From contig JAXLQV010000002.1 in assembly GCA_046331465.1 (NCBI GenBank), positions 1-64,000 of the forward strand: 64,000 nucleotides of DNA. The letters are read 5' to 3'. The notes under the pieces were generated by a model that saw only the letters and a program-made list of their open reading frames with translations, searched no databases and was not told where the DNA came from. This DNA comes from UBA5066 sp046331465 (GTDB lineage: Bacteria; Acidobacteriota; Thermoanaerobaculia; UBA5066). Each line of letters opens with the position of its first letter. Positions within the stretch are counted from its first letter, which is position 1. The position numbers and the translations under genes are program-made. Positions 50,516 through 62,200 of this stretch are shown here, in pieces.

Positions 50516-50962
50516 ATGGGGAAGGTGGTCGGGGGGCGGAGGCCCGTTCGGAGCTCCGAGGAGAGGCGAACGCGCTCCGGCCCCGTCGAGATCCGCTCCC
50601 TCGTCCCCGGAGACCCCTTCGCCGGCCTCGAGCCCCGCTTCGGGGACGACACGAAGGTCCTCTTCGTCGTCGAAGGTCCCAAGGCCGTCGCCGCGAGGCG
50701 CTGCATCTCGCTTCGCACCCTTCTCCGCCGTTTTCAGGAGGGGGGCCGCACGATGACCCGCGTGCGCCAGGAGTGCCGCGCCGACGTCGTCGCGACGCTC
50801 CTCGAGGCGGGTGTCCCGCCCAAGGTCGTCGCCCGCTCCGTGGGCCTCTCGGGCCCGCAGGCGCTCGGCCGTTTCGTCCGCGCCTGCTTCGGCCTCACGC
50901 CGGCGCAGCTCGGCGACGAGCTCAGGAGGCGCGCGGCCTCGAGGAGAGCCGAGAGGAGCTGA
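50516..50962 (+). CDS. Small AraC-type helix-turn-helix DNA-binding protein
   Basis: About 148 residues. The C-terminal 65 residues resemble the second half of an AraC-type DNA-binding domain: ADVVATLLEAGVPPKVVARSVGLSGPQALGRFVRACFGLTPAQL. No effector-binding domain is present; the N-terminal part is Arg-rich and may hold another small fold. The start at MGKVVGG is taken because of a GAGG just upstream; an earlier TTG frame start (50465) is possible. The gene lies between the two largest secreted-protein genes and has its own promoter-like region and terminator, so it may regulate one or both. Confidence 0.65.
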   Translation: MGKVVGGRRPVRSSEERRTRSGPVEIRSLVPGDPFAGLEPRFGDDTKVLFVVEGPKAVAARRCISLRTLLRRFQEGGRTMTRVRQECRADVVATLLEAGVPPKVVARSVGLSGPQALGRFVRACFGLTPAQLGDELRRRAASRRAERS

Positions 50963-50963
50963 G

Positions 50964-50989
50964 ACGCGACACCCGCTGTGTCGCGTTTT
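50964..50989 (+). terminator. Intrinsic terminator of the AraC-type gene
   Basis: Nine-base stem ACGCGACAC/GTGTCGCGT with a CCGCT loop and TTTTG directly after the stem, two bases past the stop codon. Confidence 0.75.
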
Positions 50990-51380
50990 GTTCATTGTCC
51001 CGGGTGATCGCACTCGTTTAGCGTGCCTCCGCTGTGCGGGGGAGAGTTCGGGACACAGTTGACGGCGCCGTCCGGCGGCCGGTCACGAGCAAGTGCCGGG
51101 GCGTGCTTGCGAGAGCCTTGGGGGGCGTGTCCAAGGGACTCGAAGCGACCCATGGCGTCTCGGCGTCGTGCACTCGCGAGAGTCGTCCGGCGAAGCGAGG
51201 GGCCTCAGGGAAGGCACCGCGCGCCTTAAGTGAGCTCGCGGCAGCAGTTCGTGGTCTTCCGGCAGGAGCTTTCGTAGGAAACCCGCCTAAGGCCGGTCTC
51301 GGACGTGGTGCAGGACAGGAATTGATCGAAATGGCAGCAGGAACACCCGCCCAGGCCTTCGACGCCCAGATGAGGTTCAT
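50990..51380 (+). other. Leader/intergenic region before the giant secreted protein
   Basis: About 390 bases with no convincing gene. A reading frame from a GTG at 51034 stays open to 51387 (117 codons) and its stop overlaps the giant gene's start, but its codon use and composition are unremarkable and no domain is recognised. No clear -35/-10 pair was found. The last bases carry TGAGG, a usable ribosome site five bases before the GTG of the giant gene. Confidence 0.5.
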
Positions 51381-54300
51381 GTGGTGATTCGACCTCCCCA
51401 CACATCCGGTCTTCGCCTTCTGATCGCCGCTGCCGCCCTGGTCGCCCTTCCGTGCGCGGCACAGAGCCTATCCTCCGTCGCGCTGACTCCGACGAGCGTC
51501 ATCGGCGGTGTCGTGTCCACCGGCACTGTCACGCTCAGTGCGAACGCACCAACGGGTGGGAAGGTCGTCACCCTCAGCAGCGGAAACAAGGCCGCGGCCA
51601 CCGTCCCATCGTCGGTCACGGTCGCCTCGGGGGCGAAGACGAAGACCTTCACTGTCACCACGGTCCCCCAGCCGACCAACGCGAGCGCGGTGATCAGCGC
51701 GGTCCTCAGCGGGGTCACGAAGACGGCGACCCTTGCGGTGACGGCGCCGGCGATGAACGCGGCGAGCGTCTCGCCGACGAGCGTCACGGGCGGCACGGGC
51801 GCAACGCTCACCGTCACTCTGACCGGGAACGCTCCGAGCACGGGAACGACCGTCACGCTCACGAGCAGCGACACGAACGCCGCCACGCTCCCGGCTTCCG
51901 TCACGGTCGCCCCTGGAACGAAGACGACGACGGCGGCGATCACGACAAAGCCCGTCGGCATCAACGCGACGGTCACGCTCACGGCGACTGCGGGTGGCGT
52001 GTCAAAGACGGCGACCCTGACGGTGTCGGCACCGGCGATGAGCGCGGCGAGCGTCTCCCCGACGATCGTCAACGGCGGCACGGGCGCGACGCTCACCGTC
52101 ACGCTCACGGGGAACGCCCCGAGCTCGGGGACCACGGTCACGCTCACGAGCAATCCTTCCGGAGCAGCGTCGATGCCGGCGTCGGTCGTCCTGGCCTCGG
52201 GAACGAAGACGACCACCGTGCCGGTGACGACCTATCCCGTCGGGGCCAACACGACGGTCACGCTCACGGCGACCGCGGGCGGAGTCGCAAAGACCGCGAG
52301 CCTCGCCGTCAAGGCGTCGGCCGTCTCGAGCCTCTCGGTCTCTCCGGGTACCGTCGCCGGCACGGCCGGAGCGACGGGCACGGTCACGTTGACGAGCCCG
52401 GCGCCGACGCAGGGCGTTCCTGTCACCGTCAGCTCGAGTGACACGCAGGCCGCCACGGTCACCTCCCCCGTCACCGTTCTCCCGGGTACCACGAGCGCCA
52501 CCTTCCCGGTCGTGACCCTCGTCGTTATGGGGCGCAAGACCGTCACGTTCACCGCCGTGGCGGGGGGCGCCACGAAGACGACGTCGCTCGTCGTCGATCC
52601 TCCGGCGCTCGGCGTCACGGCGCTGACTCTCGATCCGCCAGCGGCGGTTCCGGGCTCGACGGCGACCGCCACGGTGACGATCTCCGGGATCGACCCCGGA
52701 TGGGACGTGCCGGTCACGGTCTCCTCTTCCCGGCCAGGAGAGGTCGACGTCCCCGGGTACTTCGCCGTTCCCGGAAACCAGGCGGTGGGGACCTTCCCGG
52801 TGACGATCTCCGCCGCGGCGGTGCCCGGGCCGGCCACCATCACGGCCACATTGAACGGCATCGCGAAGAGCGCCCAGATACAGGTCGTCGCGCCCGTCGT
52901 CCCCGCCCTCGGCGTCGACCTCGCCGAGGGGAGTCTCTCCGCCTGGCAGGGCTTTGCCGATCCGCCCTACGTCGCCAGCGTCGCACCCGAGACGGGCCGG
53001 GTGAAGGTAGGCTCCTCGTCGCTCCGCTTCACGACCGACAGCGGCTTCGACTGCGGCGTCCGCTACGTCGTTCCCGCGGGCGCCCACTGGGACCTCCGCG
53101 GCATCCGGTTCCTCACGTTCTGGTCGTACGGCGGCGGCACCGAGGCCTACCAAGGCGAGCAGCCCGTCGTCGTCCTCCGCGGGCCGGGCGGCTCGATACG
53201 CCTGCAACCGCCCGACACGCAGACGGTCAACGGCGCGTGGCGCTTCCACCGCGTCCCTCTCGCAGACACGAGCAGCTGGATAGTGACGACCGACGGGGCG
53301 CCGTCTCTCGGCGACGTCACCTCGTTCGAGATCCACCAGGACACGTGGGGCATGGGGCTCACCGTCTTCTACGACGGCGTCGCCTTCGCCTCCGACATCC
53401 CGGAGGACCTCGCCGAAGGGACGGCTGCTCTGTGGGGCACCTTCGCATCGGACGGCGAGCCTACCTCGGTCGGCGACGACCCGGCGTCGCTCCGGAGCGG
53501 CGCCTCCGCGCTCCGGTTCGTGACGGCGAGCGGCTTCGACACCGGCCTCGTCTTCCCGGATTCGGGCGAGACCCACTGGGACCTCTCCGACGTCCGCTCG
53601 GTCACTTTTTGGATCGACGCGGAGCACGCGGACGCGTTTCAGGGGAACCAGCCGGTCCTCGTCCTCAGGAGCCCCTCCGGGTCCCTCCGCTACGAGCCGA
53701 ACGACGTCCTCGACAATCCTCCGGGCTGGAGGTTCTACGAGGTCCCGCTCGACGGCTCGCCCGAGTGGAGCCGGACGCAGGACGGCACGCCCGACCTCGC
53801 CGACGTGACGGCGATCGAGCTCCACGGCGACACCTGGGGCTGGGGCTTCCGCTGGCAGGTGGACGCCGTGACCGTCGGTCGGCCCCTTCCCCTGCTCTCT
53901 CTTCCGTCCGCCTCGGCGCCCGGCGGGGGCTCCGTCACGGCGACGGTCCATCTCAGCGGCACCGCGCCCGCGGGCGGCCGCACCGTCCTCCTCCAGAGCT
54001 CCGACACCTTCGTCGCCTCGGTCCCGGCGAGCGTGGTCGTCCCCGAAGGGGCGAGGAGCGCGTCCTTCGCGGTGACGACCGGCAATGCGACCGTGCCGAC
54101 CGGCGTCTCCCTCACGGCCTCCGACCGCGGCTTCGCCGCGCGCGCGAACCTCCGCGTCGACCCCGTCGTGAACGTGACGAGACTCGTCCTCTCCTCCCCG
54201 ACGACGTTCGGCAGCGTTCCGGTCACCGCCACGGTCACGATCGCGACCCCCGCCTGGGCGGGCGGCGTCTCCGTGGCGGTGGCCTCCTCGAACCCGTCCG

Positions 54301-57300
54301 TCGCCGCGGTTCCGCCGGTCGTTGTCGTCCCCGAGGGCGCGACGACGGCGACGTTCGACGTCACGCCGACGGAGGTCCTCTCGAGCACGGTGGTCACGAT
54401 CTCCGCGAACGCGGGCGCCGCGACGGCCACGGCGACCCTCACGGTCGTCCCGACGCCCCCCGTCGAGCTCGCGTCCATCTCGACGGCGCAGAGCTTCGTG
54501 CAGGGGGGCTACACGCTCCCGGTCACCTGCACGCTCACGGCCCCGGCGCCGCCCGGAGGCCGGACGATCACGCTCTCGTCGTCCGTTCCCGAGAGCCTCT
54601 CGGTGCCGGCGACGCTCGTCATCCCGGCGGGCGCGATGCAGGCGACGGTGAACGCGACCGCAGCGCCGTCGACGCCGTACGCGACCGTGATGCTCACCGC
54701 GACCGACGGTGGGGGCCAGAGGTCGGTCATCGTCACGGTGCTCACTAGGGCCGGCTTCTCCGACTTTTCGCTCTCGGTCCCCGGCGTCTTCCCGGGCGAG
54801 TCAGTGACGGGGACGCTGACCCTCTCGGCCGAGGCGCCGACAGGCGGCTTCCTCGTCACGCTGACCTCCTCTTCGGCCGACGTCACGATCCCCGCGAGCG
54901 TGACGATCCCGGCCGGCGCCACGAGCGCGACGTTCACGGCGGCTGTCGCGGCAGGCGCGGCGGGCTCGCGCCCCACGATCACGGCGACCACCGAGCACAA
55001 CGGCAGCCTCCCGACCTCCTTCTACGTCGTCGCGCTGCAGAGCCTGAGCGCGTCGGTCGCGGCGGCCGGTCCGGGCGTCGGCTTCAACCTCACGGCCTTC
55101 CTTTCGAGCGGCGTCCCCGCGGGCCGGACGCTGACGGTCGCGCTTGCCTCGAGCTCCCCAGCGGTCGCCCCGGTCCCGGCGACGGCAACGATCGCCGCGG
55201 GAGCGGCCAACGTCTTCGTCCCGGTCTCGCCGGCGACCGTCTCCTCCGATACGCCCGTCGACTTCACCGCGACCGCGAATGGCACAACGAAGACGGTCCG
55301 CGTGGTCATCGAGCCGCTGAAGGTCCGGAGCGTCTCGCAGCCGAACGGGCGGACGACCATCGCATCCTGCGGCACGGACACCCTCACCGTCTCCCTGAAC
55401 GCGCCTGCACCCGCCGGCGGCACGGCGGTCGACGTGACGGTCAGCGGAGGCTCGACGACGGACGGAACGGCGATCGCCGGCTCCTCGCCTCCCGCCCGGC
55501 GGCTCACCGTCGCGGCCGGGTCGAGCAGCGTGAGCCTGACGGTCCGCGCGGTCTTTACCGGCGCTCCGTCGACCCTCGTGGCGACCGCCCGGCTCGGGGC
55601 ATCCGAAGCGTCGAAGTCCCTTGCCGTGACACCGAGCACCGCCACGCTGGGCGCCGTGCCGGCGAACCCGGCCCGCGGGTCGACGCTCGAGCTCAGGATC
55701 TGGTTCGCGAGGCCCTGGGACTGCCAGCGCGACTGGAGCTTCTCCGCGGAGGCGACCTCCAGCAACCCGTCAGTCCTGCCGGTCGCCTCTTCCGTCACCT
55801 TCGAGTTCTACGAGACGGTAGGCGCTTTCCCCTATCCGACGGCATGGAGGGCGCTCGTCCCGGTGCCGGCGACGGCGGCGTCCGGCACGGCGAGGATAAC
55901 CATCAGCGTCCAGGGGATGACCGCGTGGGTCGACGTCACGGTCCCGCCGTCCTCCATCACGGGAGTCACGGTCAGTCCGACGGCGGCACCCGTCGGAACG
56001 CCCATCACGGGAACGGCCACCCTCGACGCTCCGGCTGAGGCGAACGGGCCGGATCTCCTTCTTTCTTCTTCGGACCCGGCGCTCGTCACCGTGCCGGCGA
56101 GCGTCTCCGTGCCGGCGGGCTCGGCCGTCGCGACGTTCCCGATCTCCTTCGTCGGCTCCGCGGCCGGGTCGGCCACGGTCACAGCCACCTACAGGGGCGC
56201 CTCGAAGACCGCGACGATGAAGGTGCTCTCCGCCGATGCGGGCCGCGTGACGGGGAAAGTCCTCGACGCCTCGTGGTGGGACTACGTCCCCGGCATGGCG
56301 TCGGTCGCCGTCAAGGACGGCTCGGGCGATGTCCTGGTGACCTCGGCCGCGGACGGATCGTTCACCGTATGGAGGGAGCCTGGATCGGCTGCGCTCACCT
56401 TCGAGAAAGCCGGCTTCGTCCCGCGCTCGGCGGGTCCGATCCCTGTCCCGGCGAGGGGTGTCGTCGACGTCGGCGCGGTGGAGATGGAGAAGGTCCTCGC
56501 GGGCGGCTGCCTGGTTCACGGGCGCGTCGTCGACGCCGCGGGCCAGCCGGTCGGCGGCGCGTCGCTCAAGCTCGTCGGCCACGATCTCACGATGACGACG
56601 GCAGCTGACGGCACCTACGAGCTGACCGGATGGCTGCTGGATCGCTACCGCTTCCGCGCGTCCAAGGGCGGCTTCGCCACCGTCGTCCAGGACGTCCCCT
56701 GGGCAGACACGCTCGCGTTCTGCACGCCGCCCAGCTTCCTCCAGCTCGAGGACCTTACGCTCCCCGTCGAGGAGCTTCCGGAGGCGACGGCGTTCTGGGC
56801 CTGGCCGCCGGTCCTGGAGAGGGGGGAGGAGGCCACTCTCTGGGTGCAGCTCTCGCGCGCCGTCCCGAGCTGGGGCGGCTGGGCGACATACCTCGACCTG
56901 ACGACCAACATCGCCAGCGGCGGGAACGGCGAAGGCCCGGCATCGGCGTTGGCCGTCGCGGGCTCGGGTCCCGAGTTCCCGCTGTATCACGCATGGCAGA
57001 TGGGTCTGACGAACAACAACCTGACCGGCGCCCCCGTCACGAAGCAGCACGCGTTCTTCTACGGCGGCGTCACGAAAATCGCGACGCTCACCCACCTCCC
57101 TCTCGGGCAGAAGGCGTTCTATGTCGGGTGCACGCCTCCATCTGCGCGGTCCGGGCGCGGGACCAGTTGTGCGGTGGGAATCGGCAGTGACGTCGCGCCC
57201 GCGGGCGGTCTGCCGATCTCGCTGTCGGTCTCCTCGCCGGTCCTCACGGCTCCCTCCTCCGTCGTCATCGCGGCGGGCTTCAACATGGCTCTCTTCAGCG

Positions 57301-59236
57301 TCTCGGCCGGGACGGTTGCGACGCCCACGCCGGTCACGGTCACTGCGACGGACGGCTCGCGAACCGCGACCGTCGTGGTCGAGGTTGGGCCTCCGAGCCT
57401 TTCGTCCGTTTCGGCATCGCCTTCGCGCCTCCTCGCAGGGACCTCTGCGACCGGGACCGTTTCCCTCGATGTCGCGGCCCCGGTCGGCGGCTTCACCGTC
57501 TCGCTCGCCTCCTCCTCGCCCGACGTCACGCTCCCCGGGAGCGTCGCCATCCCGGTTGGCGCGGCCTCGGCGACCTTCCCGCTCTCGATCTCCGCATCCG
57601 CCCCGACGGGCCTCTCGAGGATCACGGCCACACTCAACGGGCGCTCCCGCTCCGCCTCTCTCGACATCGGGCCTCCGAGGGTCGCTTCCGTGCGCCTCGC
57701 GCCGGCCAGCGTGCCGGCCGGAAAATCCGCCGCCGGCACGGTCGTCATCGACGTCCCAGCGCCCGCGGGCGGTGTCTCCGTTGGGCTGTCGTCGTCAGAC
57801 TCCACCGTCGTGCAGGTGCCGGCCTCCGTCTTCGTCGCCGCGGGCGCCGCGGAGGCGACCTTCGCGGTCACGGTGGGCGCGGTCACCGAGTCGAAGACGG
57901 TCGCCGTAACGGCCGCGATCGGGACGTCCTCGACCTCCGCGACGCTCGAGGTCCGCGTCGCCCAGCCGTCCCTCACCGGCGCCGCCCCAGGCGTCGCTCT
58001 CCCGGGGGCGTCCGGGATCGTCGTCTATGGCACGAACCTCGGCATGGCGACGAGCGTCCTTCTCTCGGGCCCCGTCTACCCGCTCGGTGAAACGACGCCC
58101 GTCTGCAACATCCGGGGCTCCCAGCCCCCCTTCTGTCCCGAGGTCTTCGCGACGGCGACACCCGCTGCCGACGGCAAGACCCTGACGTTCTCGCTGCCTT
58201 GGAACGCCGCGACGGGCACGTACCTCCTCGAGGCGCGAGTCGGCACCCTCCTCTCGACGAACGGCGTCCCCTTCCTCGTCGAGGAGGCGACGCCTGCCTA
58301 CGAGGTCGTCACTCCCGAGGACCACGAGCTGGCCCAGCGCATCCACCCCGGCCAGACCGTCGAGGGGATCCTCGCGGGGACGGCGCCGAACTGCCCGTAC
58401 GGCGCGTCGGACTACAACCAGTACTTCTTCTTCGCGACGGCCGGCTCACGCATCAACGTCCACATGGAGCGGGTCGACTCGTCGATCCCCTGGTCCGACC
58501 CGTCGAGCCTCGACCCGCAGATCGAGGTCGTTGCCCCCGACGGCTTCATCTACGGCAACCTTGCCCGCTTCAACGATCGCCCGGGAGTCGATTTCAACGC
58601 CACGCTCACGAACGCCTGGTTGCCCCGAACTGGCCTCTACGTCATCCTGGCGGAGACGGCCCGCGGACGAGGGGCGTACCGGCTCAGCTTCTCGTTCTCG
58701 TCCCTCGCACCCGCCTCGCCCGACGACCGGGTGATCCCGGCGGCGGGGAATCACGTCACGGGTCACGTCGGCGACTCGATCGTCTCGTGGGCACAGGTCC
58801 TCGACCCGAGGGGCTACCCGCTCACGGGAGCCGCTCTCACGTTCGAGCAGATCGCCGAGCCGGGCGACACGGGGACGATCCAGTTCACGTCGGGCGCGAA
58901 TGGCTCTTCGTCGAGCCTGGGCGTGGCGTCGGTCCAAGCGACCCTGACGTCGTACGGCAGGGTCCGATTCGCGCCGGTCCTCCAGCAGTCCTTGGTGGCG
59001 CCGGCTTCTGCCGCGCCCGACGCCCCGGCCCTCGTCGCCGGGGGAGGTTCCGAAGAGCAGGTCCCGCTCTACCCGGCCGTCGCCATGCGCCCCTTCACCG
59101 TCGGCTACTTCGACGGCGAGATCCTCGGAGTCGAAAGCACGAAGTTCCAGCGGCTTCCGGTCGCCTCTCATCCGGCGCGCGTCGGCCCAGTCGAGGAGAC
59201 GCCTTCCTCGAAGGGCATGCGCGCTCTCGGGTCGGG
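51381..59236 (+). CDS. Giant secreted Ig-repeat protein, N-terminal part (continues as RHS after a frameshift)
   Basis: About 2620 residues of coding-quality sequence. Signal peptide (LLIAAAALVALPCAA, cleavage near QSLSSVAL), then about 16-17 Ig-like units of roughly 90-95 residues (core VPASVxVxxGxxxATFxVTT). Between units 5 and 6 a duplicated carbohydrate-binding-like domain occurs (about 512-672 and 675-835). Two carboxypeptidase-regulatory domains at 1620-1770 (RVTGKVLDA and VHGRVVDAAGQ), an IPT/TIG-like unit near 2195 and a bacterial PPC domain near 2310-2450 follow. The frame remains open to 60038 but protein character stops near 59236, where the next frame takes over as RHS. GTG start with TGAGG. 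Confidence 0.85.
51750..52319 (+). repeat. Two recent 285-base tandem repeats in the Ig-repeat gene
   Basis: Units 51750-52034 and 52035-52319 match at most bases over their first half, including synonymous sites (both hold GGCGAGCGTCTC, ACGGGCGC and CTCACCGTCAC), unlike the other units, which are similar only at protein level. This points to recent unit duplication (95 residues per unit). Confidence 0.75.
52914..53885 (+). repeat. Duplicated carbohydrate-binding-like module
   Basis: Two copies of about 160 residues (from 52914 and from 53403) share EDLAEG/VDLAEG, SSLRF/SALRF, SGFDxGxxFPxxxxHWDLxxVRxxTFW, PVVVLRxPxGSxR, RFxxVPL and DVTxxExHxDTWGxG. The copies are about half identical in protein, hence an older duplication than the neighbouring Ig units. 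Confidence 0.75.
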
Positions 59237-59239
59237 GGG
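59234..59239 (+). other. Apparent frameshift at a run of six G
   Basis: Protein-like sequence moves from the frame starting at 51381 to the frame one base later within 59215-59260. Removing one G of this run gives ALGSGAGASAPAQPYGPEDEARG and a continuous frame. In the second frame no ATG, GTG or TTG occurs from at least 59101 until 59410, so an independent start there is unlikely. Cause may be a base-calling error, a real mutation or programmed slippage. Confidence 0.7.
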
Positions 59240-62200
59240 CCGGCGCGTCAGCGCCGGCCCAGCCCTACGGGCCCGAGGACGAGGCCCGCGGCGAGGTCCC
59301 CCCGGCCCGCTTCGAGCAGCCCGGCCTCCTCGCGACGAGCTGCGTCGACGGTCTCCGCTTCCACTCCTTCGCGGTCCTTCCCTCCACGCAGATTCATGCG
59401 CCGCTCCGGGTGACTCTCGAGGACCTCACGCCGTCCACGGGCCAGGAGACCCCGAACGGTCCGGTCGGCGACAAGGGGATCTACGGGCACCGGATCGAGA
59501 AGGAGATCCGACTCCGGATCAAGGTCCTCGACGCGGACGGCAACGAGCCCGGGTACCCCGTTCTCGTCTCGGTGTCGATCTCCGGCGCGGCCGCAGGACG
59601 TGTCATCCTCGACCCGGACGGGGCGCGCATCGAGTGCCCCACGGCGACCTTCGTCTGGCACGAGCGGGACGCGGACGGCGTGATCGTGGCGCTGAACGAG
59701 GTCGTCGGCTTTCGCCTCGGCACGCTCTCCCAGTTCCTCGGGCTCGACAAGGCGCAGAAGCCCGTCTGGAACTTCACGGAGATCTTCCAGGTGACGACCT
59801 TCACGCCGGGCCAGGAACAGCCGTCGGTGCAGTTCTACGGCGTCCACCCCGAGCCGGGGAAGCCGGACAGGCTCTTCTGCCGCGACTACTACGGTCAGCT
59901 CTGCGGCGACAGCCTCACCTACTGGACCGGGAACTGGGCGTGGCAGAACGGCACCAGGTCCGACAACACGCCGCGGTACGAGGCTCAGTTCCACACCCTG
60001 CTCTCGGCGTACCGCCTGGTCGACAAGTACGAGAATGATCTCTACGGCTACTTCAATACGTCGGTCACCGAATCGGTCCCGACGGCGGCGATGGAGTTCC
60101 TGCCGCACGCGCCGGGCGACGTCTGGCCCGACCAGCCCGCGGCCTACAAGGTCCGGACGAGGTGGTGGAACGATCCCTCCTGGCCGAGCGGGAGCTACTC
60201 CGCGACCCTGAACGTCCACTATCCCGAGGACCCCGACTGGCCGGCCGGCGACGTCTCGCGGCAGATGATCCTGAACTTCGAGACAGGCAGCTCGCACGCT
60301 CTGGCGAAGCACCGGACCTACGACCTGATCCGGCCCGACGGGACGCGCGGCGTCTACGACGGGCTGTTCCCGATCAATACGTACTCCAGGGCGACGGCCG
60401 CCGACCTCCCGACGACCGAGGCCCAGGATGGCGTCCGCCTCGTCCTCCTCGCCTACCGCGGAGAGGTCGTGCCGGGCGAGTCGCCACAGCTCGAGCCGAG
60501 CGAGACAGGGGCCCGCGTCTGGACCCCCGAGGGAGACCACTGGCGGATCTGGGAGACCCGCACGAGCTCCTATCTCGAGACGGCCGGACCGAGCAGCTTC
60601 CGGTTCACGCTCATCGACCACGACTGGAACGTCATCCAGGACGGCGAGTTCGTCGTTCACCGCTGCCCGCGGTTCGATCACTCGGCGCCAGGTGCGGCGC
60701 GCTCGTGCGGACTCGCCCCGGTGGCGAGCGTGAACGGCCGCATCGACAGCCTGGCCCTGAACCCCGGAGGCCCCGCCGCGAACGACAGCCGCGGCTACCT
60801 CGGCATCGAGCTGACCCGGGCTCCCGAGGGGCTCGGCCTCTACTACGTCAAAGTCGAGTCCCTCTCGCGCGACTACAAGGTCGGAGATTTCTCCGACTTC
60901 GTGACGACCTCGGACGTCGCCGACAGGCCGTATGAGGGCGCTTTCCAGCTCGCCTTCGTCGCGGACCACCCCTGCCCCGACGGTCGCTGCGGCCAGGGCG
61001 GCTGCAACTCCTGCACCGGCTCGCCGGTCTACGTCTCCTCGGGCACCTATACGACCTCGGCGACGGACCTCGTCGTGCCGACGGCCGGCCCCGCCATCGC
61101 CGTCGCGCGCAACTACCTCTCCACGCCCGGCCCCGACGGTGTCGTCGGCCCGGGCTGGACGAGCAGCCTCGAGTCGCGGGTCTACCTCGCGCCGTACATC
61201 ACGGGCGGGGTCCGCCTCGGCACCGAGGCGAACGTCGTCCTCCCCACGGGGCTCCGGTACAAGTTCCGCCTGAACTCCCTCACCGGGCACTTCGACCCGC
61301 TGCCCGGCCGGAAGGACGATCTCGTCCGCAACGCCGACGGCTCCTTCGAACTCTTCCTCGAGCGGGGGAGCGGGTCGGCCTACCGCTTCGACCAGCACGG
61401 GCGTCTCGCCTCCGAGACCGACGAGTACGGGAACGTCGTCAATTGGGAGCGCGACTCCCAGGGCCGGGTGAGCCGCATCGTCGACCTCTCCGGCACGGGG
61501 CGCTGGGTCAACGTCGCCTGGACGTCGGGCGGCAAGGTCGACACCCTCACCGACTCGGCGGGACGCACCGTCGTCTACGACTACGACGCCCGGGGCCGCC
61601 TCGCAGGCGTCACCGACCCCGCGGGCCGCCGCACCCAGTACGACTACCTCCGCGGCCGCGCCTCGGCCGCCCTCCTCACCCGCATCTCCGACCCGTGGGG
61701 CCGCGTCCTGACCGACGTCTCTTACGACCTGTTCGACCGGACCACGACCTACACGGAGCAGGGGACGACCTACACCTACACCTACGCGGACTCGACCCAC
61801 TCGAGCAAGACCGACGATGCGGGCCGGACGACCAGCTTCGCTTTCGACCCGACCTCCGGCGTCATCACGACGCGCACCTCGGCGGACGACGCCTTCCACA
61901 AGGAAGTCGACTCCGAGGGGCGGCCAACCCACGTGGCCGACGCCGAGGGCGTCGTCACCGAGTACTCCTACGACGACGAGGGGCACGTCCTCACCGTCAC
62001 CCGCAACGCCGGGCAGGCGGGCGCCGTCCGCTACGACTACGCCTACGACCCGGCCTTCCCCGATAAGGTCGCCTCGGTCACCCCGAAGAACCCCGCCACG
62101 AACGCCCTCGAACCGGCCTGGCAGGGGTGGCGGTACGAGTACCACCCGACTGGCTCCACGCGCCCCGGCGGCCTGAAGAAGGTCTATCGGGTCACCTCCG

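Noticed and set aside
45893..51013. Minus-strand open frame of about 1700 codons opposite the PKD protein
   Set aside because: It is Arg/Asp/Gly/Val-rich without domains or hydrophobic pattern and mirrors a well-supported gene; it is a GC-rich shadow frame.
51034..51387. 117-codon open frame just before the giant gene
   Set aside because: GTG start without a ribosome site, no recognisable domain or signal; kept only as a remark on the intergenic region.
51750..52319. Direct repeats considered as CRISPR or satellite DNA
   Set aside because: The units are 285 bases, in frame and code for Ig-like domains.
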